Of a stretch of 38,289 bases of DNA, positions 25,268 through 34,455 are shown piece by piece. The notes below the pieces were generated by a model, which was not told where the DNA came from, did not search any database, and was given only the letters and a program-made list of their open reading frames with translations. A program made the position numbers and the translations under genes. This DNA comes from DASXMX01 sp036794395 (GTDB lineage Bacteria; Planctomycetota; Phycisphaerae; Tepidisphaerales; Tepidisphaeraceae), in assembly GCA_036794395.1 (NCBI GenBank), contig DAIRGS010000030.1, positions 1 through 38,289 of the forward strand, read 5' to 3'. Position 1 is the first letter of the stretch; every line of letters begins with the position of its first letter.

Positions 25268-26545
25268 ATGGCTACGAATATTGATGTTCCGTCGCTTGGG
25301 GACTCGATTACAACCGCCGTGCTGCTTGAATGGCTCAAGGGCGATGGGGAGTACGTCGCGGTAGATGACCCGATCTACGAGCTTGAAACCGATAAGGCGA
25401 ACGTGCCGGTCGGCGCGCCTGTGGCGGGTATTTTGCGACAGGGTAAAAAGCCCGGGGACACCGTCAAGGTCGGAGAGACGATCGCGCGAATTGAAGATGC
25501 CCCGGCGGGCGCAATGGCCGCGGCAAAGACCCCGGCGGCTTCGACATCGGTGACGGCATCCGCCAGTACTCCCCCAAAAGCGCAAACTCAGAAAACAGAA
25601 GATCTTCGTCCATCGGTTCGAAGATTGGTCGAGGAAAACAAGCTCGATGCGTCTTCGATCCCGGCAACCGGGCCGGGCGGGCGGATCATTAAAGAAGACG
25701 TGCTGAAGCAACTCGATAAGGGCACAGACAGCGGCGGCAATGGCAAAGCGGCCGCCCCTGCCGCCCCCCCGCCGGTTAAGACAGCGCTCCCGCCTCCTGT
25801 TGCCGCGCGAGCAATTGCACCCACCGGGGATGGTGATTTCGACGCCAAAGGCGTGAAACGCGTTGCGATGACCAAGATTCGCAAACGCATCGCCGAGCGG
25901 CTGGTAGCGGCGCAGCAGACGGCGGCGATTCTCACGACATTCAATGAAGTCGATATGTCGGCCGTCATGGCACTGCGGGCAAAATACAAAGAGCGCTTTC
26001 AGGAAGTGTACGGCGTCTCGCTTGGGTTCATGAGCTTCTTCGCCCGGGCAGTTGTGATGGCGCTGCGCGAATTTCCCAGGGTCAACGCATTTGTCGATGG
26101 GGATGATGTCATCTATCACAATTACGTGAACCTTGGGATCGCGGTGAGCACGGAGCGCGGGCTGACCGTGCCGGTGCTTCAGCATATTGAGTCGATGTCG
26201 TTCGCGAAGATTGAGACCGAGATCAAACGGCTGGCGACAGCCGCACGGGATGGCAAGCTGGCGCTTCAGGAACTCAGCGGCGCGACGTTTACCATCACAA
26301 ATGGCGGGGTGTTTGGTTCGTTACTTTCGACGCCGATCATCAGCCCGCCGGAGAGCGGCATTCTGGGGATGCATGCGATCAAGGACCGGCCCATTGCGGT
26401 AGCCGGCAAGGTCGAAATCCGGCCAATGATGTATGTCGCCCTGTCATACGATCACAGGGTTGTGGATGGCAGAGAGTCGGTGAGCTTTTTGGTGCGGGTG
26501 AAGGATGCGCTGGAAGATCCGACGCGTTTGATGCTGGAGATTTAA
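25268..26545 (+). CDS. sucB: Dihydrolipoamide succinyltransferase (E2 of 2-oxoglutarate dehydrogenase)
   Basis: E2 transfers the succinyl group from lipoamide to CoA and forms the core of the complex. The 425-residue protein has one N-terminal lipoyl domain (about 3-76; lipoyl lysine K43 in ETDKAN) and an Ala/Pro/Thr linker. A peripheral-subunit-binding domain (about 115-150; VRRLVEENKLDASSIPATG) and a catalytic domain (from about 200) follow, with the HxxxD active site H396-D400 (SYDHRVVDG). A second Ala/Pro linker joins the last two. It begins 129 nt after sucA and shares its strand and function. Pyruvate-specific E2 is the alternative, but sucA next door makes succinyl transfer the better call. 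Confidence 0.94.
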   Translation: MATNIDVPSLGDSITTAVLLEWLKGDGEYVAVDDPIYELETDKANVPVGAPVAGILRQGKKPGDTVKVGETIARIEDAPAGAMAAAKTPAASTSVTASASTPPKAQTQKTEDLRPSVRRLVEENKLDASSIPATGPGGRIIKEDVLKQLDKGTDSGGNGKAAAPAAPPPVKTALPPPVAARAIAPTGDGDFDAKGVKRVAMTKIRKRIAERLVAAQQTAAILTTFNEVDMSAVMALRAKYKERFQEVYGVSLGFMSFFARAVVMALREFPRVNAFVDGDDVIYHNYVNLGIAVSTERGLTVPVLQHIESMSFAKIETEIKRLATAARDGKLALQELSGATFTITNGGVFGSLLSTPIISPPESGILGMHAIKDRPIAVAGKVEIRPMMYVALSYDHRVVDGRESVSFLVRVKDALEDPTRLMLEI

Positions 26546-26575
26546 ATCGCCGTGCATGATTCCCGCCCTTCGTAA

Positions 26576-26595
26576 CATGGGGCTTCCAGCCCATG
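26576..26595. repeat. Variant of the GGGCTTCCAGCCC palindrome
   Basis: CATGGGGCTTCCAGCCCATG is a near-perfect hairpin of the same kind as the pair at 6148-6260, with A in place of C at the outer end. It lies after the sucB stop, between convergent sucB and comF, and may help end their transcripts. Confidence 0.65.
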
Positions 26596-26748
26596 ATCGA
26601 GGGGGCTGACCATCAACGCCGGGCCCGATCTGGGAAAACCAAGTTTCGACAGGTCGACAACCGTCTGTATTTGGCGGAAGAAAATGCCCAGCTCGGCACG
26701 TTGGTTTTCCCACATCTCACCCGTCCCCGGACCTGACCACGACATCAT

Positions 26749-27495
26749 TCAGATCACTTCAAAACTCCGTCCCTTCGGATCGGCGACCGCTAGCAGCAGT
26801 GCATCCAGGCATTGGGGATGAGCAGGCTTGAGAGCGCGGGCGATCGCCTGGAGGGTTGCGCCGGTGGTCATCACATCGTCGATAACCAAAATGCGTTTTC
26901 CTTCGATGGCTTTTGGCGAGCGAAGATGAAACGCGCCTCGAAGGTTTTCGATGCGCTTCTGGCGGGAGCGCAGGTTGGTTTGGGATTCGGTGTGGCGGAT
27001 TCGCGACAAGGGGCGGGCGATGGGTTTGCGATGACGGCGGGCAATCACACGGGCCACGATGGCCGCCTGGTTGTACCCGCGCGTGAAGTGGCGAAGTGGA
27101 TGAAGGGGAACGGGAACGAGCACATCGGCCGCTTGGATTAGCGCACGGATGGGGGCTTGGGCGAGAAGCCGTTCGGCGAGAAGCTCGCCGGCGGCCCAGC
27201 GGCGCTGATATTTCAGTAAGTGGATGAGCTGTTTGAGGGGATCTTCGAAGATTCCCAATCGAAAAACGCTTTCGTAATTGGCGATGCCTTTGCCCTCGCA
27301 GAACGGGCACGGCGCGCCCAGTTCCGCGACGGGCATCGCGCATTGAGGGCAGGCAGCAGCGGATTCGAGCGTCGCCAGCGCGTCCAGGCAATGTGAGCAG
27401 AGTGTTTTGCGCGGGTCGGCTGAGGCACGACACGCAGCGCAAATGCCCGGATAGCAGAAATCGATGACATCTCGTGCAAGTTCAAGAATTGCCAC
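26749..27495 (-). CDS. comF: ComF-family phosphoribosyltransferase-like protein
   Basis: With GTG 27495 the protein is 248 aa, the normal ComF length. The N-terminal part has a zinc site: CYPGICAAC (about 14-22), CSHC, CPQC and CPFC. The C-terminal part is a type I phosphoribosyltransferase fold with the PRPP loop ILVIDDVMTTGATL (about 210-224) and HTRGYNQA/NLRSRQKRIENLRGAF-type segments seen in ComFC. ComFC helps DNA uptake and transformation in naturally competent bacteria, though many carry it without other competence genes. The frame is open to 27651, but the upstream extension lacks family similarity. Convergent with sucB. Confidence 0.88.
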   Translation of the reverse strand: MAILELARDVIDFCYPGICAACRASADPRKTLCSHCLDALATLESAAACPQCAMPVAELGAPCPFCEGKGIANYESVFRLGIFEDPLKQLIHLLKYQRRWAAGELLAERLLAQAPIRALIQAADVLVPVPLHPLRHFTRGYNQAAIVARVIARRHRKPIARPLSRIRHTESQTNLRSRQKRIENLRGAFHLRSPKAIEGKRILVIDDVMTTGATLQAIARALKPAHPQCLDALLLAVADPKGRSFEVI

Positions 27496-27581
27496 GCCTT
27501 GAGTATATCGAAATGAACGCTGTAAGGATTGGGGAGGCCGACCGTATGGCTCGTCGGGGAGGCGCGTTTTGGAGTTAAGAC

Positions 27582-27842
27582 ATGACGATTCGCAAACGGG
27601 CGTATCTCGGGGCGGCGGGGATGATGATGTTTTTGAATATGGCAGCCGCACCGGCTTCAGAACCGGCCGTAGACCGGCGCGCGGATGATCCGGTCGAGCA
27701 TGAATGACACGTGATGGAACATGTAGCGCGCGGCGTCGTGCGAACTGGAATCGAGATCGGGAAGCAATCGAGGCGGATCGCGGAAACTTTTCGCGATGCC
27801 GGCGTGGAGATTTGGGTGGCGGTTAGAGGGGACGACAGGTAG
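27582..27842 (+). pseudogene. Small exported ORF interrupted by an in-frame TGA
   Basis: ATG 27582 (GGAG seven bases upstream, 27571-27574) starts a 41-residue ORF with a clear signal peptide (TIRKRAYLGAAGMMMFLNMAAAP). It stops at TGA 27705-27707. Two codons later, in the same frame, GTG 27711 and ATG 27714 begin a second stretch (MEHVARGVVRTGIEIGKQ...) ending at TAG 27840. Together they form an 86-codon frame broken by one TGA. Possibilities are a nonsense-inactivated gene, two tiny genes, or a UGA read as another amino acid. There is no nearby SECIS-like structure I can demonstrate. I recognise no family. Confidence 0.45.
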
Positions 27843-27875
27843 GCGCGGCACTCACACAGAGAGTCATAATCACCT

Positions 27876-27956
27876 TGTCATCCTGGAGCGCAGCGAAGGA
27901 TCTGATGGTCGAATGATTCTCCGGCATCAGATCCTTCGCTGCGCTCCAGGATGACA
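27876..27956. repeat. Perfect 32-nt inverted repeat (TCATCCTGGAGCGCAGCGAA family)
   Basis: The arms 27876-27907 and 27925-27956 are exact reverse complements at all 32 positions around a 17-nt loop. The arm sequence contains GGAGCGCAGCGAAGGATC, a motif of a widespread bacterial dispersed repeat. It lies just after the alaS stop (28028 is the alaS 3' end on the minus strand) and could act as a strong terminator for alaS. Perfect pairing suggests recent insertion or selection for the fold. Confidence 0.9.
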
Positions 27957-28027
27957 GCATTTCGGGACAGCGGATTCCTTAGCGATACATTGTGCGCTTG
28001 GGGCACAAGCTGAGAAAAGTGGTGCGG

Positions 28028-30916
28028 TCAGGTTGGGACCGTCGTCTGGGCGAAGGTTTTCGCGATAGCGAGGGCATCGTGTAGTTTCGTCGGGTCTTTG
28101 CCGCCGGCCTGGGCCATTTGGGGACGGCCTCCGCCACCGCCTCCGGTTGCCTGGGCGGCATGGCGGATCCAGTCGCCGGCTTTAAGGCCTTTGGCGATGA
28201 GATCGTCGCTGACCGCGGCAACGAAATTCACTTTTCCATCGTTGGCGGAGCCGAGGAGGATAGCGTAGCTGCCGGCCTTCTTCTTTAGAGAGTCGAGGAG
28301 GGACAGGAGTTGGTCTGGAGCGCTGTCGGGGATGTCGGCGACGACGAGTTTCCCGGGGCCAAGGGTTGGGGCGGATTCGAGCAGCCGCGTGGCGAGATCG
28401 CCGACGTCGAACTTAGCGGTGGATTGGGCTTTGTTGGCCTTCTCCCATTTGCGGTAGCGGTCCTGGACCGAAGCAACCGCGGCCTGGGCACGGCGCTTGC
28501 CAAGGAGGGCGAGTTCGCCGGAACTGATGGATTTCTGAAGTGCGGCCAAGACTTCTGCGAGTTGGTCATCGGATTTCGCGTTGGCTTCCTGGATGAGGGA
28601 ATCGACGGACTTGCCTCGCGCGATGACGGCTTGGGCAGCGTCGCCGGTCAGGGCCACGATGCGGCGGATGCCTTTGCTGACGGATTCTTCGGCGGTGACG
28701 ACAAAGTCGCCTATTTCGCCGGTGTTTCGCAGGTGCGTGCCGCCGCAGAATTCGACGGAGAAATTCCGCCAATCCGGATCGGCGGGATTTTCGAGCAGAT
28801 CGGTTACAGGCGGGCCGATCGACACCACGCGAACGAGCGGCGGATACTTTTCGCCGAAGGCGGCGCGGAGACCGTTGATTTTGAGGGCTTGCTCCTGCGG
28901 TGCTTCCATCGCGAAAACGCGGAGATTTTGCGTGACGCGCTGAGCGACGAGGCTCTCGACGCGTTCAACCTCTTGCTCGGTCATCGCTTTGCCGTGCGAG
29001 AAATCGAAGCGAAGTTTTTCGGGATCGACCAGGGAGCCTTTTTGCTGGACGCCATCGCCAAGGACTTCGCGTAAGGCCCAGTTGGCCAGATGGGTTGAAG
29101 TGTGGTTTTGCTCAACACTATATCGCAAGGAGGAAACCCAAGGCTCAACCGTTGAGCCAACTACCACTGGTTCGCTAGTTACATTGAAGCCAATGTGGAG
29201 AGTGTAGCCTCCTACCGAACGTGTGGTGGTAACGACGAAATTCGCACCTCCACCATGTATTTCACCTCGATCACCAACTTGCCCTCCCATCTCTGAATAA
29301 AAGTTCGTGCGGTCTAGAATGATCGCAAATTGACACTGCTGTGCGCTACGGGGCATTGCCTCGACAAGTCCCGCCCCATCCCAAATTGCCTTTATCGTTG
29401 CGGTGAAGTGTCCGTCGTAATTGGGCCGGAAGTCATATTTTGGCCGGTCGTCCGTAGGCGCGATTTGCCGGGCAGCAAGCTCCGACAGCGCATGGGGCGT
29501 TAATTGGTAAACGGCCGAATCGGCGGCCTTTCCACCTGCCCGAGCAAGCTCGCGTGCCTGTTCCATCAGGCGTTCGTATTCGGCGATGTCCACGATCATC
29601 CCACGTTCTTCGGCCATGATTCGGGTAAGGTCGATGGGGAAGCCGTAGGTATCGTGAAGTCGAAAAGCGTCTTCGCCCTGGAGGACAAGTTGCTTTTCAT
29701 CGTTGGCTTTAGCGCGGTTGGCGGCTTCTTCAAAGAGATCGATGCCGCGATCGATGGTTTTGCTGAAGGAGATTTCCTCGTCGCGAATGATCTCGATGAC
29801 GTGGGCGGGATTAGTTTTTAATTCTGGAAACGCATCGGACATTGCGCTAACGACGACTGGGACGAGCGTGTGGAGAAACGGGTCGCGGAGTTGGAGTTGC
29901 TGGCGGCCAAACCGCACGGCCCGGCGGAGAATGCGTCTGAGAACGTACCCGCGGCCTTCGTTGCTGGGGACCGCACCGTCCGTAAGTGCGAAAGTGAGGC
30001 AGCGAATGTGATCGGCAATCACACGAAAGGCGATGTCGTGGCGAAGCTGGGGATTGGCCGCCTCGGCGACGGGGTCGGCGGCATTCGTGGGCGGAAATTG
30101 GCCGGTGTATTGGATGCCGGTGAGTTTGGTGAGGGCGTCGAAAATGGGGGTGAAGAGATCGATGGCGTAGTTGTCGTCTTTGCCCTGGAGAACCTGGCAG
30201 ATACGTTCGAGGCCCATGCCTGTATCGACGTGTTGAGAGGGGAGCGTGGTGAGCTTGCCGGCGGCGTCGCGGTTGTACTGGATGAACACCAGGTTCCAGA
30301 TTTCCATCACGCGCGGATCGGTGCCGTTCACTTCCGGCCCGCCGGTTTTGTCGGGGGTTCGGTCGACGTAGATTTCGGTGCACGGCCCACACGGGCCGGT
30401 GTCGCCCATTTCCCAGAAGTTGTCCTTGCCGAAATAGTGAATGTGATCGTCGGGCAGTTTGGCGACTTTTTTCCAGATGTCCGCCGCCTCGGTGTCGCGC
30501 GGAATGCCGGCCGCGGCATTGCCTTCATAGCACGTCACATGCAAACGCGTGGGATCAAGCTTCCAAACCTGCGTAAGCAGTTCCCAGGCCATCTCGATGG
30601 CCCCCTGCTTGAAATAGTCCCCAAAGCTCCAGTTGCCGAGCATCTCAAAGAACGTGTGGTGCCGCCGAGACCGCCCGACGTCGTCCAGATCGTTATGCTT
30701 CCCCCCAGCCCGAATGCATTTCTGCGTGTTGGCGGCCCGGCTGTACCCGCGCTTCTCCTGCCCAAGGAAGATCGGCTTAAACTGGTTCATCCCCGCATTG
30801 GTGAACAGGAGCGTGGGATCGTCCAGCGGAACCACGGGCGAACTGGGCACGAATGTGTGTCCGTGCTTCTGAACAAAGAAATCGATGAACTGGCGGCGGA
30901 TTTGAGCTGAAGTCAT
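28028..30916 (-). CDS. alaS: Alanyl-tRNA synthetase
   Basis: AlaRS charges tRNA-Ala and edits mischarged serine and glycine. The 962-residue protein has the class II catalytic core from the N-terminus (IRRQFIDFFVQKHGHTFVPSS; LLFTNAGMNQFKPIFLG), the tRNA-recognition helices, and the editing domain with zinc motif HTSTHL (about 615) and CGGTHL (about 725). A C-Ala domain ends in the Gly-rich GGGGGGRPQMAQAGG characteristic of the family. E. coli AlaRS is 876 aa; the extra length is spread over the middle and C-terminal domain. The ATG at 30916 gives the family N-terminus. The ribosome-binding site is weak. Confidence 0.97.
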   Translation of the reverse strand: MTSAQIRRQFIDFFVQKHGHTFVPSSPVVPLDDPTLLFTNAGMNQFKPIFLGQEKRGYSRAANTQKCIRAGGKHNDLDDVGRSRRHHTFFEMLGNWSFGDYFKQGAIEMAWELLTQVWKLDPTRLHVTCYEGNAAAGIPRDTEAADIWKKVAKLPDDHIHYFGKDNFWEMGDTGPCGPCTEIYVDRTPDKTGGPEVNGTDPRVMEIWNLVFIQYNRDAAGKLTTLPSQHVDTGMGLERICQVLQGKDDNYAIDLFTPIFDALTKLTGIQYTGQFPPTNAADPVAEAANPQLRHDIAFRVIADHIRCLTFALTDGAVPSNEGRGYVLRRILRRAVRFGRQQLQLRDPFLHTLVPVVVSAMSDAFPELKTNPAHVIEIIRDEEISFSKTIDRGIDLFEEAANRAKANDEKQLVLQGEDAFRLHDTYGFPIDLTRIMAEERGMIVDIAEYERLMEQARELARAGGKAADSAVYQLTPHALSELAARQIAPTDDRPKYDFRPNYDGHFTATIKAIWDGAGLVEAMPRSAQQCQFAIILDRTNFYSEMGGQVGDRGEIHGGGANFVVTTTRSVGGYTLHIGFNVTSEPVVVGSTVEPWVSSLRYSVEQNHTSTHLANWALREVLGDGVQQKGSLVDPEKLRFDFSHGKAMTEQEVERVESLVAQRVTQNLRVFAMEAPQEQALKINGLRAAFGEKYPPLVRVVSIGPPVTDLLENPADPDWRNFSVEFCGGTHLRNTGEIGDFVVTAEESVSKGIRRIVALTGDAAQAVIARGKSVDSLIQEANAKSDDQLAEVLAALQKSISSGELALLGKRRAQAAVASVQDRYRKWEKANKAQSTAKFDVGDLATRLLESAPTLGPGKLVVADIPDSAPDQLLSLLDSLKKKAGSYAILLGSANDGKVNFVAAVSDDLIAKGLKAGDWIRHAAQATGGGGGGRPQMAQAGGKDPTKLHDALAIAKTFAQTTVPT

Positions 30917-31185
30917 GTTGTTGTGAGGAATTATTGGGAAGTGACGGCAGGGTTCAAGAAAGGGTGGGGGAATTTTTGGTTTGGAGGTTGCTTCGATTGA
31001 GGGGTGAGTTGGCCTGAGGGTTGGGAGCTGATTTGGGAATGGCGATGGCCAAGTCCAGAGTTGGGGAGTTAGGACCGGCGCTGAGATTAGTCTATGTGCC
31101 GCTTTCCCCCTGAGTACAGAGGCTGCTGTTCACCGTGGTATCTTGGCTGCCTCGGCTGTTCGAGCGGAACGGCGACCCGATGAGT

Positions 31186-32607
31186 TCATTTCCCACCGAC
31201 CACCTTTGCCTCGATTCGTGCAATGTCGGATGGAGTGAAACGCGTCAACTCTTCCCTCGCCGGTGCAGACAACTGCGAGGCCGGGTCTCTCGTTGCCTGG
31301 AGGAGGAGCTCGATTTTTGTGTCTTGTAAGGAGAGTTCACTCGTGAGGATTTGGGGAACCAAGCTGTAGGTTGCGATCATTACGTGGCTGGCGGCGGGTC
31401 TTTGCTGGGAGTTGGATTCGGCGGCCTTGATCATCGTCTTGAAAAGGCCGGGCAAGGTTTCGGGGTGGCGCTTGGCGAGGATGGTGAGCATGAGGCGGCA
31501 GGCGAATCGCCAATGGCCTTCGGGCTGATCGGGGAAGACGTGCGCTGACATGTAGGACGCCTCATCCTCTTTTTGAGCGGCGTCCCACCACTGCTGGAGG
31601 GCGCGGCGGTCGCCGGGATCTCGGTCAAGGGGCATCCCGGCAATGTTGACGATGATAAGGCGCGCCAGGTCGCCGACGGACAGATATCGCGGGGTCATCA
31701 TCGAGCCAAACTGGACGCTGCGGGTGAGGCGTCGGTCGTCCATGTGCTTGAGCAGCGCGGGGACGGCGGCGAAGCCTTTTTCGGCGAGGGCGATGAAATG
31801 GGGGTCGGTCCAGACTCCCTGTGGTCCCGGTTGGTTCCAGTAATAGGGATGCCCGGACACTTCGCAGAGGCCACCGATTTCAGATTCGACGCTGCCGGGA
31901 GCGGAGGTAGCGGGTTGCAGGGCCAGGGCGAGGGCCTCGATGAATTCCGCCTTTGGCGGGTCGTCACGGAGGGGAGGCTCGACCTTGAAGAGCGCGTCCA
32001 GGTGCTCTTTAATGGCCTGGCGGTTGGAATCACGATCGCGAAAGACGTTGCACCAGTGCCCCCACGCCAAATGGTTCAGTCGCTGCTCGGGAGACATGTC
32101 GGCGGACAGGAAAGTGAGCGTGATGGGTTCACGCCGGCTGGGCAGGTTGACAGGTCGTCTCTTAACGATCGAGATTGCCAGGTCGTGCCAACCTTGGGAT
32201 TCCAATTGGAGTGCGAGGGCTAATGGCTCGTCGATGGAGAACACTTGATGAGAGAGTGCATAAACGTCATTTGCGCGGACCTGATCCGGAGTTGTGGGTT
32301 CCCAGGTGATGTTGGGTTGAAAGTCTTCGGGGAAAGTCTCGGTCCCCCAGAACAAGCGGGATGGGCCGCCTTGTGGTGATGGGACGCGGAACGCGAGGTA
32401 GTACATCTCCTGGGAGCGGGGATTCACGCCGTTGGGTCCGCGGGAGATTGGGCCGTGTCCTTTCACAAGCACTGCACCCTGTGGAGGAAGAGGCAGGCCG
32501 AGTTGACGGTATTGGGCGAGGAGTGCGGGGAGGTCGGGTGGGTCCGCTGCGATTGCGAGGGAGGAGGTAAGCAGGAGGAAGAACAGGGCTGTTCGGAGAA
32601 AAATCAT
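31186..32607 (-). CDS. Large exported protein of unknown function
   Basis: The 473-residue protein starts with a signal peptide (about 1-20, IFLRTALFFLLLTSSLAIAA) and no further membrane segment, so it is probably periplasmic or secreted. The ATG has GGGAGG six bases upstream, a strong site. The remaining sequence is mainly helical with many Leu/Ala/Arg, and has WGHWCNVFRDRDSN, WWDAAQKEDEASYM and PEGHWRFACRLMLTILAKRH. It resembles HEAT-like planctomycete secreted proteins, but I recognise no domain. Nothing in its neighbours (alaS and a DedA protein) indicates a function. Confidence 0.85.
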   Translation of the reverse strand: MIFLRTALFFLLLTSSLAIAADPPDLPALLAQYRQLGLPLPPQGAVLVKGHGPISRGPNGVNPRSQEMYYLAFRVPSPQGGPSRLFWGTETFPEDFQPNITWEPTTPDQVRANDVYALSHQVFSIDEPLALALQLESQGWHDLAISIVKRRPVNLPSRREPITLTFLSADMSPEQRLNHLAWGHWCNVFRDRDSNRQAIKEHLDALFKVEPPLRDDPPKAEFIEALALALQPATSAPGSVESEIGGLCEVSGHPYYWNQPGPQGVWTDPHFIALAEKGFAAVPALLKHMDDRRLTRSVQFGSMMTPRYLSVGDLARLIIVNIAGMPLDRDPGDRRALQQWWDAAQKEDEASYMSAHVFPDQPEGHWRFACRLMLTILAKRHPETLPGLFKTMIKAAESNSQQRPAASHVMIATYSLVPQILTSELSLQDTKIELLLQATRDPASQLSAPAREELTRFTPSDIARIEAKVVGGK

Positions 32608-32809
32608 GACCGCCTCCCGACTGGCATGGCCCCACTTGTTGACCCGAAGACGGATTTGTCATGTAAAGGGTACCGCGAAGGAGTTCAGGAATTCCAGTGG
32701 CGCGTACAAAATGGCAACGTATGGTGCCATGTCGGGACGGCGGAGGTGATCTCAACGGGCCGGCGATGAGCTAAATGGCCGGACGTCCTACCCCACCTCG
32801 GACACACCG

Positions 32810-32882
32810 GGCACCCGAAAAGTCCGGGCACACGAAAAGTGCGGGCACACGCGGCTCCGTGAGCACAAACCTCGGGCACACG
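32810..32882. repeat. CGGGCACACG tandem-like repeat
   Basis: CGGGCACACG or close variants recur five times (CGGGCACCCG, CGGGCACACG, CGGGCACACG, then CGGGCACACG after a gap). They are spaced by AAAAGT-type bridges in the gap between the exported protein gene and the DedA gene. The region before it (32608-32809) shows no gene. Confidence 0.7.
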
Positions 32883-32900
32883 CTCCCCGCCGTCCGCACC

Positions 32901-33602
32901 CTACTGCGTGGGCGGATTGGAGTCGACTGTCGTTTCTTTGGGGATGGGGTCTAATGCAATTTCCTTTTTGGATCTTGCCTTGAGCCAGTGGAGGATGGGG
33001 GGAAGGACGGAGATGAAGACGATGGCGAGGACGACGATTTCGAAGTTGTTTTTGACGATCGGGATGTTGCCGAAGAAGTAGCCGGCGGAGAGGACGGAGA
33101 CGACCCAGAAGATGCCTCCAGTGATGCTGAAGAGGGCAAAGCGCGCGAACCGCATTTTCCCGATGCCGGCAACGAATGGGGCGAAGGTTCGGATGATGGG
33201 CACGAAGCGTGCAAGGATGATGGTCATCGCACCGTAGCGATCGTAGAAATTCTGCGCTTCGGCAAGGTGCTTTTTATTGAGCAGCCAGGAAGACTCGCGG
33301 CTGAAGACCTTGGGCCCGAGTCGGTATCCCAGCGTGTAGTTGACCAGGTCGCCACAGTTAGCGGCCAGGCAGAGGACGACCGCGGCCAGGGGGAGCTTGA
33401 TGGCGGTGCTGGTGGCGGCCAGAGCGCCAAGAACGAAGAGGAGGGTATCGCCGGGGAGAAAGGGAGTCACAACAAGGCCGGTTTCGCAGAAAACGATGGC
33501 GAAAATGAGCAGATAGAGGCGCGGGCCGAGATTGTGGGCGGCGTCATCGAGGTGCTTGTCGAGATGAAGAAAAACGTCGAGCGCCCAGTGGAGCCAAGTC
33601 AT
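32901..33602 (-). CDS. DedA/VTT-domain membrane protein
   Basis: The 233-residue protein has four to five hydrophobic segments. It carries the DedA features: a FLPGDTLLF motif (about 47-55), the central region with FYDRYGAMTIILARFVPIIRT, then FAPFVAGIGKMRF and the IPIVKN segment. DedA-family proteins are inner-membrane proteins involved in lipid (undecaprenyl phosphate or phospholipid) scrambling or flipping and in envelope stress. The acidic C-terminal tail is cytoplasmic. The ATG at 33602 has AAGGAA nine bases upstream. The neighbours are unrelated. Confidence 0.9.
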   Translation of the reverse strand: MTWLHWALDVFLHLDKHLDDAAHNLGPRLYLLIFAIVFCETGLVVTPFLPGDTLLFVLGALAATSTAIKLPLAAVVLCLAANCGDLVNYTLGYRLGPKVFSRESSWLLNKKHLAEAQNFYDRYGAMTIILARFVPIIRTFAPFVAGIGKMRFARFALFSITGGIFWVVSVLSAGYFFGNIPIVKNNFEIVVLAIVFISVLPPILHWLKARSKKEIALDPIPKETTVDSNPPTQ

Positions 33603-33632
33603 AGAATCTATTCCTTACTGACGGAAGATTGG

Positions 33633-33804
33633 CACCACGGAGGCACGGAGGACACGGAGAAAGAGAAGAAAATGTGGAGAGGGTCATCTACAGATTTCGC
33701 AGATTGTTAGAGATGAAAGCGCTGAATTGAATCAGTGAAATCTGTGGATCGTTCTCTTTGCAATTGGTCTTTGTCTTCTCCGTGTCCTCCGTGCCTCCGT
33801 GGTG
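33633..33804. repeat. Inverted repeat with CACGGAGGCACGGAGG arms
   Basis: Arms of 28 nt (33633-33660 and 33777-33804) are exact complements built from CACGGAG units. The inner part holds a second imperfect inverted repeat (CAGATTTCGCAGATT at 33691-33705, AATCAGTGAAATCTG near 33730-33744). It fills the gap between the DedA and adk genes. It is related in style to the CACGAAG element at 18077-18211. Confidence 0.87.
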
Positions 33805-33842
33805 ATTACATTTTTTTTGGAAATCGTAAAGCGCGGGTCGGA

Positions 33843-34451
33843 TCAACCGTCGGCGGTTTTGTCGAGCGTTTCTTTCAAGGGGACGAAGACTTTGACGATT
33901 TCGTTGAGGACGCGGATCTGGGACCAGGTGGCGTCGACGCGGTAGATTTTTTCGGGGGGATAGAAGTCGAGGACCGGGCGGGTTTCGCGCTCGTAGACTT
34001 CGAGGCGTCGCTTGATGACGACATCGCTGGCGTCGTCGATACGGTTTTCTTTCAGCGCTCGGCGACGCAGGCGTTCGACCATTTTGTTCAGATCGGCGCG
34101 GAGATAGATGATCTGGACGACTTCCAGGGTGTCTTCCAGCAGGCGGGCCTGGCCGAGGTTGCGGGGGATGCCGTCGAGGACGAGGAATTCGGTTTCGGGG
34201 TGAAACTGGTTCACCATTTCCATGCCTTTGATGTACTGCTTCCAGAGGCTGATGGTGAATTCATCGGGGACGAGCTCGCCCTTACCCGCAAATTCCCAGA
34301 ATTTGCGGCCCATGGGGCTTTGGAGGTCGACGGAGCGGAAGATGTCGCCGGTCGAGCTGTGGTGGAACCCGGGGATATTTCCGATGATCTTGCCCTGGGT
34401 GCCTTTGCCGCTGCCGGGGGCGCCGAAAAGTAGGATGGAGCGATAGCGCAT
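33843..34451 (-). CDS. adk: Adenylate kinase
   Basis: Adk interconverts ATP plus AMP with two ADP and sets the energy charge. The 202-residue protein has the Walker A loop GAPGSGKGTQ (about 10-19), the AMP-binding FRSVD-type segment and LDGIPRNLGQA (canonical DGFPRTxxQA with I and N substitutions). Arginines are in RLRRRAL, ENRIDD and RRLEVYERETRPVL. It is the short form without the large LID insertion. The ATG at 34451 has no obvious ribosome-binding site; the bases immediately upstream belong to the GTCAGTT repeat. Fe-S or zinc Cys in the LID are absent. Confidence 0.93.
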   Translation of the reverse strand: MRYRSILLFGAPGSGKGTQGKIIGNIPGFHHSSTGDIFRSVDLQSPMGRKFWEFAGKGELVPDEFTISLWKQYIKGMEMVNQFHPETEFLVLDGIPRNLGQARLLEDTLEVVQIIYLRADLNKMVERLRRRALKENRIDDASDVVIKRRLEVYERETRPVLDFYPPEKIYRVDATWSQIRVLNEIVKVFVPLKETLDKTADG

Positions 34452-34455
34452 TCGA

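Noticed and set aside
26542..26748. 68-codon minus-strand frame after sucB
   Set aside because: It runs through the GGGCTTCCAGCCC repeat, lacks a ribosome-binding site and matches no family.
27582..27842. UGA as selenocysteine in the small exported ORF
   Set aside because: No SECIS-like hairpin or nearby Sec genes are visible, and the residue context is not a known selenoprotein site. Kept only as a possibility to test.
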